The translations under genes were made by a program, and so were the position numbers. A stretch of DNA of 9,286 bases from Methanobacteriota archaeon (GTDB lineage Archaea; Thermoplasmatota; Poseidoniia; Poseidoniales; SP79), in contig PAZI01000027.1 of NCBI GenBank assembly GCA_002715545.1, positions 109,099 through 118,384 on the forward strand, read 5' to 3'. Every line of letters begins with the position of its first letter. The stretch's first letter is position 1. Of this stretch, positions 1 to 8,027 are shown in pieces. The notes beneath the pieces are model-generated. The model saw only the letters and a list, made by a program, of their open reading frames with translations. It did no database searches and was not told the DNA's origin.

Positions 1-3000
1 TGTCTTTTGACCGAACACCACAACACCATCAGTATGAGGGAATGCTGTGATTGGGTTAATGTCTACATCATAAAGTGAATCTAGATTATCTCTATTAAGC
101 TTAACCTGGGTCTCAGCTACATTGGCCATGGCGCCTCGCGTGAAGCCCGCGGGAGCGTACCATGGGTGTGCTAATTGATCGTTAAGAGCAAAGGCACCAA
201 GGACCGGAACAGAAGGCGGAACCTGGATATTCTGGCCAGTGGATGGATCACTTAAAATAACATCTGGAAAGTATGCAGCAGCAAAGCTTGAATCAAGAAC
301 TCTGTTATTGAATCTTGTCACCGTATTTGATACGCTTGCCTTTTGCGCTGAGCCTGTAACCACTGTATTTTCTGTATCGTATACAATCGCGTCCATAATA
401 TACATGGCATCGAATCGTTCTTCAACAGCGTCAATTGCTCTGTCTGTTACCAGGGATTGCCTTATACCTGGAATCGCAAGAAGTTGAATATCTACATCAC
501 TTCTTTCAGCCAAGACATCGATTGCCTTCATATAGGTTGCGGCAGTCGCGCCTTCTTTGCCACCCTGTCTTGATACATCATCAACTTCTCTCATAATAGC
601 TATATCGGATAACGCTGATTTTTCTTTATCAAAAATCTCTGTACCGTCAAAACCACCAGCAACGAAAAGATTAAACTTAAGATATCTTCTAACGGAACCT
701 AAGTCTAGGTCGGTAGTTGTATTTAAGAATCTTGATCTGCCAGAAGCCGCGAGACCGTTGGTATCAACAATACTATCGTCTACAACACCATCTCTTCTAT
801 ATTCTGCAGCAGCCCATTCGGCTGAATCAGGAATACCAGCGCTAGAAGTAAGTACCTGAATATTTTCAAGAGTAAATAAGTTGTTATTATGTGAATCAGC
901 CGCTGCTGAACCCTTTCTTGCAGTTACTAAAGCCAATGAGTCTTGATCAAAATCAGGAAAATACTTTGTCCATGATTCGGCACAACTTACGACCTTGCTA
1001 TTTTTATTTGGCTCATTATATAAATCATCAATCTCAAACTGGATACCCCAGTTTAGGGATGAAACAAGCCTCTTCTTTGGTGTTTGGCCCACCGCCAGGT
1101 TTCTTCTCATTGGAAGAGGTGGTGCGACCATCGACTTATGTGCGATATTAGTTGCGTCTAATAACGCGTTTCCAGCTGTGTCTACAATTCCAGACGGTGA
1201 ATATAACGCATCGGCATTATCAATATTAAGCTTCTGCGGCCCTCTAAACCCGAATGGTAACGCGGTTGCGTCCATCGTACCATTCTCTACAGAGTCTGCT
1301 AATTCTACTCTAACATAGCTTGAGTTATTCGCGAATTTTCCTGCGAGGGTTAACTTTTGGCTACCCGCTCGTTTATCAAAATCGTAGAATAATCTTTGAT
1401 CACCTATAATTCTTGAAATAAACCTTTCCGAATTAGGATCAAGGCTTAAGCTAGAGAATCTTTCTAGTACCACAGGCTCACGATCATTATCTGTGAAGCT
1501 TCTTATAAGAAGATCGAATGTTCCATATCTGTTTTTATCAGACTGTGATCTCCTTATATTTTCTACCGTTATCTTATATACACTATTTCCACCCGCGCCA
1601 TCATCAAGAGAGTGTAGTCTAAATAATGGTTGATTTACGCCACCAAGCTTTTGAGACACAATCGTTGGAGATACCGCAGTTCGGAATCTATCAGAAAATG
1701 ATTCCGCGTTTGCCTTTGTGGCGCTGCCCGTATTTCGGTCACCCCTTGTAGAGAGTAACATTGCGACATCAGTACCTGCCTGACCTTGCGACGTTAGGTA
1801 TGGATTACCTGTACCAGCTGGCGTAGCGTAGGTGCTAAATACGTCGTAGTGAGTATATAGATAATGACCAGTTGTCTGAATTGCAGTTGGGTCAGTATTC
1901 AATACATTCGGAAAGTAATTCGACGCTTGAGGATCAAATGATGCCGTTAAAGCGCTTGGGTTGTTTTGAGTCGACTTATGACCATTAAGAATCATAATGA
2001 ACTCTTGCTTTCCGCTTGTCGTAGTTACATTACCCAATTGTGAGCCACCATTTTCGTGACCTACCCTGTTTGGCTTTATACCAAAAGCTGCGGTTGAACC
2101 AGCATATTGAGGAACTGAATCTGCTCCACCTTCGAAGTGTGAAGGTATGGAAGCTACGGTAGATTCTATCGTTGTTGCTATTGCAGTGTTCTTAGCCGAA
2201 CCTGCGATTAGCTGACTAAGCGTAACCATTGAACCTGATGCCACAGCACGAATTGTGCCAGAGTGGCCTGTGGATGCGTTAACAGCTCTTGCGAAATCAG
2301 TCGCGGCCAAGGCGGCTTTAGCGGCAGCGTTACCGCCTGAGTTACCTCGCTTAAAATCTAAGCCGGCTTCGCTACCATCGTTAACGGCGCGGTAAGTTCG
2401 AGAAGTAGATCCGTCTGTTACTATGATAGTACGTGTAGCAGTAATTTCGTTTAGAAAATTAATTTCCGCGTGGGCAGTTGCCTTAAGACTAGATTTACCG
2501 ACTGGAGAGTTATTAGTAATTGCAGTACGAGAAGCTGCAAGCGAAGGTACCACACCAGATGGGTACATTAGCACACCGCGCAAGACGTTTGCATATCTAA
2601 TACCATCAGTAGTAGCGACGCCCGTACCGGCTTCAGAGAATATTCTTTCACCGACTCCGCCCGTAAATGCAGATACAATCGTTAAGTTACCAATAGATGC
2701 ATGCGATAATGTAATCGGCCTGTTACCAGCTCGTCCTGGCGAGTCCTGAGTTATCACCGCGTATTGAGCTTCAGCGGCGGCTGACGATGCGGCGTCTCCA
2801 TCAGCGTCGTAAATTGAAACTGAAAGTTTTCCTGCATGACCGTCGGTGTCTTCGATCGACTCCTTTAATTTAGTCAAGAATGTATATTGGTTATCCTGGC
2901 CGGCGTCGGCAGTTAAGTCTAAGCTAACGGAAATGCCATCCACGACGCCAGCGGCGCCGGCGGTTGATCCGTTTCCTAGCGCGTCATTGGCTACAAGCTT

Positions 3001-4692
3001 TTTATGATTAGCAACACCACCGTTACCAGAATCTACGATCACATATGTTCTAGATGTTCCATCAGCGGAAGTGACTTTAATTGTTCTTCCTGCTTCCACC
3101 GCAGAATTGGCATTACCGGCAGCCACCGTAATTCTTGCAGAAGCCTTAGAGGGCGCAGACTCTTTCATCAAAACACTCAAAAAGTGTGTTCTGCCTTCCA
3201 TACCATTACCATCGCGGCCACCAGTAAAGTCATTTACTGTCGCTGCTTCATCAATGCGAAGTCCGCCAAGAGTTACAGCTTGTGGTAAGCCTGTATTCAA
3301 GACTGTTGTATTACCTGCTGTCCCACCTGCTTTTTGCGTTAATGTTAATGTCTGAGCGCCGTCCATTGGGCCTTCAGCTGAGCCGTGACCCTCTGTACCA
3401 ACGCCGGTGGCAGTAAAAGTAGCGCCGACTGTGGCATTCTCAGGACCCCCGAAACCAGACCAATTAGCTTCCAGAACTTCCGTTATCTTATATACTTGAC
3501 TGGCGACGAATGCCCCAGCAGCGACAGTGCTTTGGACTCCAGCAATTTCGCCATCATGTCCGGTTGAGGATTCCATGGCAGTCTCTAATTCTTTTAAGAA
3601 TGTATGCGCCGCAGATACAGAGCCACCTGTTGTATTAATATTTACTGCGACGGTGCCTACTTGAGCGGCCTCAGCCAAACCAGAACCGGTTCTATCATGA
3701 AGCGCCAAGACTGTTCCTGTCGCCACAGCTGAGCCACCACCCACAAAATTTCCACTAAACGATGAGCCAGCCGCCAAAGTCGCCGTAATCGCTTTGTTGC
3801 CAGCAGCAGTTGTGGGTTTTTGTGTGAACACAATATTACCAGCATTATTATTATCGCCAGCATTATTATGGGTCATTTCGATTTTGTCATCGGCCGATCC
3901 TGCGTTGTTACCCGCGGCGTGATTAATTGCTACAATGAGCTGAGCATAGTCTGCGTCACCGTTTGCGCCTCTTCTTACAACGACTTTGCCATCAACCACT
4001 TGGCCGGTACTACCTTCGTCTTTAAAGATATAGGTTTTTGTAATATTATCGTGGGTAATGAGCGTGATTACATTATCAGCAACTGGTCGGGCAGTATACG
4101 TTAAGGTCGCTGTTGCTTTCTGCGCAGCATGGCCACCGTCGACGACGCTGTAGGTCTTTGTTACGCCACCTGCATCTGTCAGTGTTATTGTATCATCTTC
4201 TGCTATGCCGTGATTAGTGGCATCACCATCAGTAACACCTAGGACGATTGTTGCCTTAGCACCAGCTGCCTCAGCACCTGCGTAAGGATTTGCAGCCACC
4301 CTGCCCGTATCTGGATTAACAATTTCAGAACCAACTACGAAACCAGCATTTTTTACTGCACCAGCGGCGATATCATTACCGCGAGAGTCTTTACCGGCTT
4401 CACCTATTCGAGCCTTACCGTCACCAACACCTAGGACCTTAAGGTAAAGACCGGCCCTCGCATTTGAAAACCATTCCCTTAAAGCCATTGGGCCGAATTT
4501 ATCTGGACCCACAGCACCAAACTCAGCTACGAATTCTGAGAGGTTTGCGAATACCAGAGGAACAAAGGCACGACCCTTAGCGGATGTACCAATGACGCCA
4601 GCCGGCGTTCCAACCGGGCCAACTCTAGAGGGACCAGAAAGATCAATCTCTCGAGTGCTTACACCTGGACTTTTAAATGTCAGTTCTGCCAT
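1..4692 (-). CDS. giant tail sheath protein B with inserted repeat modules, 3'-partial
   Basis: An open frame of 1564 codons runs from ATG 4692 to the left edge without a stop. The last visible residues are FGQKT, equal to residue 988 of sheath A, so about 112 residues should be missing and the full protein would be near 1676. The N-terminus (MAELTFKSPG, REIDL, GVIGTSAKGRAFVPL at 33-47) and later landmarks match A: VLRGVLMYPSG (703-713), LDPNSERF (1084-1091), LPFGFRG (1145-1151), GGFDG (1344-1348), IPGIRQS (1405-1411), AAYFPDVIL, WYAPAGFTRGA and DVDINPITAFP. This is the contractile sheath fold. Between the N-terminal domain and the middle it carries three insertions (about 140-493, 516-681 and 733-870) made of divergent copies of one Gly/Ala/Thr-rich, probably beta-rich repeat. 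These should loop out of the protruding domain to the sheath surface. It could be the main sheath subunit, a minor or decorated subunit mixed with A, or a paralog with a separate role; the sequence does not decide. Confidence 0.92.
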   Translation of the reverse strand, partial: MAELTFKSPGVSTREIDLSGPSRVGPVGTPAGVIGTSAKGRAFVPLVFANLSEFVAEFGAVGPDKFGPMALREWFSNARAGLYLKVLGVGDGKARIGEAGKDSRGNDIAAGAVKNAGFVVGSEIVNPDTGRVAANPYAGAEAAGAKATIVLGVTDGDATNHGIAEDDTITLTDAGGVTKTYSVVDGGHAAQKATATLTYTARPVADNVITLITHDNITKTYIFKDEGSTGQVVDGKVVVRRGANGDADYAQLIVAINHAAGNNAGSADDKIEMTHNNAGDNNNAGNIVFTQKPTTAAGNKAITATLAAGSSFSGNFVGGGSAVATGTVLALHDRTGSGLAEAAQVGTVAVNINTTGGSVSAAHTFLKELETAMESSTGHDGEIAGVQSTVAAGAFVASQVYKITEVLEANWSGFGGPENATVGATFTATGVGTEGHGSAEGPMDGAQTLTLTQKAGGTAGNTTVLNTGLPQAVTLGGLRIDEAATVNDFTGGRDGNGMEGRTHFLSVLMKESAPSKASARITVAAGNANSAVEAGRTIKVTSADGTSRTYVIVDSGNGGVANHKKLVANDALGNGSTAGAAGVVDGISVSLDLTADAGQDNQYTFLTKLKESIEDTDGHAGKLSVSIYDADGDAASSAAAEAQYAVITQDSPGRAGNRPITLSHASIGNLTIVSAFTGGVGERIFSEAGTGVATTDGIRYANVLRGVLMYPSGVVPSLAASRTAITNNSPVGKSSLKATAHAEINFLNEITATRTIIVTDGSTSRTYRAVNDGSEAGLDFKRGNSGGNAAAKAALAATDFARAVNASTGHSGTIRAVASGSMVTLSQLIAGSAKNTAIATTIESTVASIPSHFEGGADSVPQYAGSTAAFGIKPNRVGHENGGSQLGNVTTTSGKQEFIMILNGHKSTQNNPSALTASFDPQASNYFPNVLNTDPTAIQTTGHYLYTHYDVFSTYATPAGTGNPYLTSQGQAGTDVAMLLSTRGDRNTGSATKANAESFSDRFRTAVSPTIVSQKLGGVNQPLFRLHSLDDGAGGNSVYKITVENIRRSQSDKNRYGTFDLLIRSFTDNDREPVVLERFSSLSLDPNSERFISRIIGDQRLFYDFDKRAGSQKLTLAGKFANNSSYVRVELADSVENGTMDATALPFGFRGPQKLNIDNADALYSPSGIVDTAGNALLDATNIAHKSMVAPPLPMRRNLAVGQTPKKRLVSSLNWGIQFEIDDLYNEPNKNSKVVSCAESWTKYFPDFDQDSLALVTARKGSAAADSHNNNLFTLENIQVLTSSAGIPDSAEWAAAEYRRDGVVDDSIVDTNGLAASGRSRFLNTTTDLDLGSVRRYLKFNLFVAGGFDGTEIFDKEKSALSDIAIMREVDDVSRQGGKEGATAATYMKAIDVLAERSDVDIQLLAIPGIRQSLVTDRAIDAVEERFDAMYIMDAIVYDTENTVVTGSAQKASVSNTVTRFNNRVLDSSFAAAYFPDVILSDPSTGQNIQVPPSVPVLGAFALNDQLAHPWYAPAGFTRGAMANVAETQVKLNRDNLDSLYDVDINPITAFPHTDGVVVFGQKT
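2125..2481 (-). repeat. sheath B repeat module copy 5
   Basis: Residues 738-856. All four signatures are present: TIIVTDGSTSRTY (755-767), FARAVNASTGHSGTI (800-814), LSQLIAGSAKNTAI (825-838) and FEGG (853-856). It lies beyond the LRGVLMYPSG landmark, in a loop where sheath A has only a short connection, so it marks a third insertion site. Confidence 0.7.
2656..3144 (-). repeat. sheath B repeat module copy 4
   Basis: Residues 517-679. All four signatures are present: TIKVTSADGTSRTY (537-550), FLTKLKESIEDTDGHAGKL (605-623), ITQDSPGRAGNRPIT (647-661) and FTGG (676-679). It is separated from copies 1-3 by about 24 residues of apparent sheath sequence (MEGRTHFLSVLMKES), so it is an independent insertion site. 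Confidence 0.7.
3217..3735 (-). repeat. sheath B repeat module copy 3, interrupted by a nested module
   Basis: Residues 320-492. The TKTY signature is lost or very diverged, but FLKELETAMESSTGHDGEI (365-383), LTQKAGGTAGNTTV (451-464) and the closing FTGG (489-492) are clear. About 50 residues of a different module (389-439) separate the GH-x-G part from the TQ part, which makes this copy longer than the others. Confidence 0.65.
3376..3528 (-). repeat. nested YKIT...GATFTATGVGT module inside repeat copy 3
   Basis: Residues 389-439 read AAGAFVASQVYKIT, then a Trp/Gly-rich middle, then TVGATFTATGVGTEGHGSA. From memory this resembles a short repeat common in marine phage structural proteins, of the form G-x-x-Y-x-I...T-x-GA...VG-x-x-FTATG-x-G-x-G. 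That family is distinct from the surrounding repeat. Its function is unknown; it may be a small beta structure. Confidence 0.5.
3736..4119 (-). repeat. sheath B repeat module copy 2
   Basis: Residues 192-319. First signature VITLITHDNITKTY (208-221), a helix-like YAQLIVAINHAAG (249-261), then FTQKPTTAAGNKAIT (289-303) and the closing FVGG (316-319). Between the helix and the TQ signature there is an Asn/Ala/Gly-rich stretch (about 274-286) absent from the other copies. Confidence 0.65.
4138..4200 (-). repeat. sheath B repeat module copy 1 (short, partial)
   Basis: Residues 165-185 of sheath B hold only the first signature of the repeat family, TITLTDAGGVTKTY (168-181), followed by SVVDGG. 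The GH-x-G, TQ and FxGG signatures seen in other copies are absent before copy 2 begins, so this is a truncated unit. Confidence 0.55.
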
Positions 4693-4700
4693 TTGTTAAC

Positions 4701-4709
4701 TTCTCCTGT
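4701..4709 (-). promoter_or_regulatory. ribosome binding site of sheath B
   Basis: The minus strand reads ACAGGAGAA, 8 bases before the ATG at 4692. The site lies within the 24-base gap after the TAA of sheath A (4719-4717). There is no room for a terminator, and no promoter is evident, so A and B are very probably co-transcribed. The 9-mer and its spacing are identical to those before sheath A. Confidence 0.8.
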
Positions 4710-4716
4710 TATACTC

Positions 4717-7700
4717 TTATTCAAAAGAAACTCCACTATTAGTTATCACGAAGTCAATCGCGATGAACTCGATTGCCCTGGTCGGTACAACGACTATACG
4801 ACCGTTCAATCTATTATTCTCAACATCTTGAGGACTATTATTCGAATCATCCATCACAACTCTAAAGCTATCAATACCAGCCTGCGCTTGAACAGTTGCA
4901 AGCAATGGAGTTACCAAATTAATAAATCTTGCTCTCGTTTCAGCGTTATTTGGTTCGAATAATAATCTTTGTGCAATGCCTGTAATCAAACGCTTAATTT
5001 CTAGTAGTAATCTTCTTACATTTACTCTGTCTAGTGCGCTCTTAGCCATTTGCAAAGTTTTTTGTCCAAAAATCACAAACCCACCATCAGGGAAGTTTGC
5101 AATTGGATTAATTCTAGCATCATATAATTCATCTCTATCGCCGGCTGTTAGCCTAACGTCTACATTCGTTACGTTATCCAGAGCACCGCGATTAAAACCA
5201 GCGGGTGCGAACCAAGGAAAAGATACCGAATCGCTGAACGCGAGGGCCTTCATTGCAGCAACAGATGCAGGTACCTTGACCTGCGTTGAATTGGCCGCAT
5301 CTGCCAATATAATATCTGGAAAATATGCGGCTGAATAATTGTTATCAATCACTCTAGAAGATAATTGTTCTGATGTCTCTCTTACATCCGGGACAGACTT
5401 TCGCAATTTAGTAAATGCTGTTCTATCCTCTGTTCCGAATAAGCGAGTTCCATTCTCGGAGTAAGCAGGCACATCCATAAGGTATAATGCCAACGAATAC
5501 TCTTTAACCTTATCAGAAGCAAAATCAGCCACAAAGGAATCCCTTATACCTGGCACTGCAAGAATATTATGACGAACAGTCATTGGGTCGGTCATAATCG
5601 AAACAGCTTGACGATATGAAATCACCGTGCTATTGTTTTTGCCTGTTCCTGGAGCGCCTGTATTTAACCCAGTGTTTGTTGTAAAAGCTGCGTTAAATTC
5701 AGTTGATGCCTTTCCTTCAAACCCAAGTGGGGCGTCAGATGATGTACTTCTATCATTCATAAGTGACATATCCTTGTCTAGAGGATTTAAACCATCAAAT
5801 CCGCCGTACATAGGAAGTGTGAACTTGTTATAAGCAACAAACCTATTAAACTTAACAGATGAACTGTTTAATAGGGTCGCCATTGTTATTCTATCGCCGT
5901 ATGAACCATCAGTTACACGATAGTCACTAGGATCAACAGCTGCACTTCTCATATATACAGCTTCTAGCATGTGCTCTTTAGCAGATCCTGTTACGTATTC
6001 GGCGATTTTTGCTGCAGATGAACCAACTTTATTTAAAGCCACCCTTGCAAGAGTAAACTTATTTGAGTTGTATACATCGACAGCTGAACCTGTGAGTAAT
6101 GCTCCTGTCTTCGCAATACCCTGGAACTTTGTGTATCCTTCAATTAATGTGTTAAACTGCGCTCCTGCGTTTGGGTTTCTTGCCGCATTAGCAATTGATG
6201 CAGTCCTTGGTAAGCGTGCTGATTTCATACCCCAATATAATTTAGCATCAACCTTTTCTGTTAGTGCAGGATTACCGGATGGATCCGAACCGCCGACGTC
6301 TGCAGCAGCAGGCATTAGCCCACGAGTCAACTTATATCGTAGTGGGAATGGCGGAAAAATTGGAGAGTTTAGTGTCGCACTAGCTCTATCATCATGATCA
6401 ATAAGAGTTGCCGTATGGATTCTACAGATATCGCGGTGGGCCGCGGCAGCTTGCTTTAGTCCTTCGTTACCGTCACAAATTGCTACTGTTGCGGATGCGC
6501 CTGACGCTCTATCTGCAATTACCACATTACCTAATGGACCAGAATCGTCCATAATCGTCTTGGTGGCGTCATCAGTAAGTGACTCAGATGTCTTAAGAAC
6601 TGGAATCCCTCTAAATCCAAAAGGTAATGATCCAGCAGGAACCTCTCCTCTTTCGAACTTATCGCTCATCACAACCCTTACGTGAAGCGAACGATTAGGG
6701 TATTTACCTGAAACAATCAAGCGACGCTCTTCTTCTAAGTCAGCGTCAAAATTAAACTGTGCTTTATAATCACCAATCTTTCTTGCGACAAAGTCTTCTG
6801 AGTTTGGATCAAGAGTACAACCAGGATAAGATTCTAGAATTTCAGGATCAGTATCTAAATCCTTTAATTTTCGAACCTGAACTTCGAACGTTCCGAAAGG
6901 TTGTTTTGGATCAAGAGAAGCCCTTATGTTTGCAATACTAATTTTTACATCTTTATTTCCAGCTTCGCCATCAGAAAGAGATTCGAAATGCATAATATCG
7001 AATTCTTGAGTACCGAAAGGTTGTGATATAATTGCTGGTGATCTGGACGTTGTATAACGTGCGTCCATTCTTCCCATAACAGACCATGCCCGGGCATCAT
7101 CTCCAGTAAAAGGAGATCCACCAACAGTTGATCTGGATGGTGTTGATACAAACGCTACAGTTGCAGACGCAACCTCGTCCTCTACAGGGAGGTCTAAGTG
7201 TAATAAGTGCTTTTCTTCTAAAAATTTGTGTGGATCAGTATTCAAGGCCTTAGAGATATATGAGTCATGCTCAGGATCAAGAGATGCCTTGACATTTTTA
7301 ATAACATTTTGACTTGAGTCTAGTATCAATAATCTAAATTCAGAAGATACCAAAGCTGCCTTAGAGTCAGTCTGGATGCGTGGATCGCTATCGAATGTTG
7401 CCGTTGTTGCCATACACGCGAGTCGATGACCATTAGAAGTATATACAACACCTCGTAATAGTTGGGTTGATACAGATGAATTGGTAACGCTTGAGTTATC
7501 AACAAAAATAGGGTATGACTCACGGGCTTCTTGAGACTTACCAGCAACGTTAAGATCATGAGTAGCCATGATTAGATTAACACCACCGTTAAGAAGCAAA
7601 CCGGCGACGTTGCCTGAATCACCAGCTGAACCTGCAGCGAGTGCGATGTTATCTCTGTTGGTGGTGGCCTCAACGCCATTAACTCTAAAACCAGCACCCT

Positions 7701-8019
7701 TTACAATACCTGATGTCCTTGTTGTGTCGCGATCGGCGGCAGTTATATTACCACCTGCGCCTAGAACCCTCATGAACGTTAGAGCCCTTTTGTTCTTTAA
7801 AAATTCGAACGCAGCATAAACAGCTGGAAGATCGGGGTCAAGACCACCGAACCTGTTTACGAAATCTGTGAAATCACCGACGGTGACCGGTACGAAGGCG
7901 GGACCTTTTGCTGATGTACCAATAACACCACCAGGTACTCCAGAAACTGTTTGGCGCCTCGCCGCAAGGTCAATTTCCCTTTCAAAAAATCCGGGGGATC
8001 TGAATGTTTGCTCTGCCAT
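4717..8019 (-). CDS. contractile tail sheath protein A (gp18 family), complete
   Basis: This is a tail sheath subunit of 1100 residues, much longer than T4 gp18 (659). Sheath subunits stack around the tail tube and contract to drive it through the host envelope. The N-terminus (MAEQTFRSPGF, EREIDL, then GVIGTSAKGPAFVPV at 31-45) is typical of the family and in known sheaths forms part of the inter-subunit mesh. Family-like landmarks follow: LRGVVY (188-193), LDPNSEDF (403-410), LPFGFRG (465-471) and GGFDG (739-743). The C-terminal sheath domain carries AVPGIRDS (821-828), AAYFPDIIL (897-905), FAPAGFNRGA (937-946), RDELYDARINPIANFP (962-977) and FGQKTL (984-989). The last strand, RIVVVPTRAIEFIAIDFVI, should be the C-terminal arm exchanged between neighbours. 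The start is ATG 8019 with a strong ribosome binding site. Sheath B follows after 24 bases. Compared with B, it lacks the repeat insertions but has about 45 extra residues at roughly 489-550 containing clustered Cys and His. Confidence 0.93.
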   Translation of the reverse strand: MAEQTFRSPGFFEREIDLAARRQTVSGVPGGVIGTSAKGPAFVPVTVGDFTDFVNRFGGLDPDLPAVYAAFEFLKNKRALTFMRVLGAGGNITAADRDTTRTSGIVKGAGFRVNGVEATTNRDNIALAAGSAGDSGNVAGLLLNGGVNLIMATHDLNVAGKSQEARESYPIFVDNSSVTNSSVSTQLLRGVVYTSNGHRLACMATTATFDSDPRIQTDSKAALVSSEFRLLILDSSQNVIKNVKASLDPEHDSYISKALNTDPHKFLEEKHLLHLDLPVEDEVASATVAFVSTPSRSTVGGSPFTGDDARAWSVMGRMDARYTTSRSPAIISQPFGTQEFDIMHFESLSDGEAGNKDVKISIANIRASLDPKQPFGTFEVQVRKLKDLDTDPEILESYPGCTLDPNSEDFVARKIGDYKAQFNFDADLEEERRLIVSGKYPNRSLHVRVVMSDKFERGEVPAGSLPFGFRGIPVLKTSESLTDDATKTIMDDSGPLGNVVIADRASGASATVAICDGNEGLKQAAAAHRDICRIHTATLIDHDDRASATLNSPIFPPFPLRYKLTRGLMPAAADVGGSDPSGNPALTEKVDAKLYWGMKSARLPRTASIANAARNPNAGAQFNTLIEGYTKFQGIAKTGALLTGSAVDVYNSNKFTLARVALNKVGSSAAKIAEYVTGSAKEHMLEAVYMRSAAVDPSDYRVTDGSYGDRITMATLLNSSSVKFNRFVAYNKFTLPMYGGFDGLNPLDKDMSLMNDRSTSSDAPLGFEGKASTEFNAAFTTNTGLNTGAPGTGKNNSTVISYRQAVSIMTDPMTVRHNILAVPGIRDSFVADFASDKVKEYSLALYLMDVPAYSENGTRLFGTEDRTAFTKLRKSVPDVRETSEQLSSRVIDNNYSAAYFPDIILADAANSTQVKVPASVAAMKALAFSDSVSFPWFAPAGFNRGALDNVTNVDVRLTAGDRDELYDARINPIANFPDGGFVIFGQKTLQMAKSALDRVNVRRLLLEIKRLITGIAQRLLFEPNNAETRARFINLVTPLLATVQAQAGIDSFRVVMDDSNNSPQDVENNRLNGRIVVVPTRAIEFIAIDFVITNSGVSFE

Positions 8020-8027
8020 ATTATGGA

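Noticed and set aside
1015..1026. TATATAAAT stretch resembling a T4 late promoter (TATAAATA)
   Set aside because: It is on the plus strand inside a minus-strand gene, does not match exactly, and no plus-strand gene follows.
2125..4200. Classical bacterial Ig-like domains, as often found on phage structural proteins
   Set aside because: The repeats are probably beta-rich, but the TKTY, TGHxG, TQ and FxGG signatures do not match the Ig-like motifs I know, so I leave the fold unnamed.
2125..4200. Separate small genes or a frameshift fusion between a sheath gene and a repeat protein
   Set aside because: A codon-by-codon check of every row from 4692 to 1 found one uninterrupted frame with sheath motifs on both sides of each insertion.
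4693..4716. Terminator or promoter between the two sheath genes
   Set aside because: The 24-base gap contains only the ribosome binding site and spacer. No stem-loop or T-run is present.
5969..6397. A 142-codon open frame on the plus strand, with several similar ones (for example 4976-5338 and 557-859)
   Set aside because: They lie wholly antisense to the sheath genes, have no ribosome binding site that I could see, and encode low-complexity sequence of the kind expected opposite Gly/Ala/Ser-rich codons. They are shadows.
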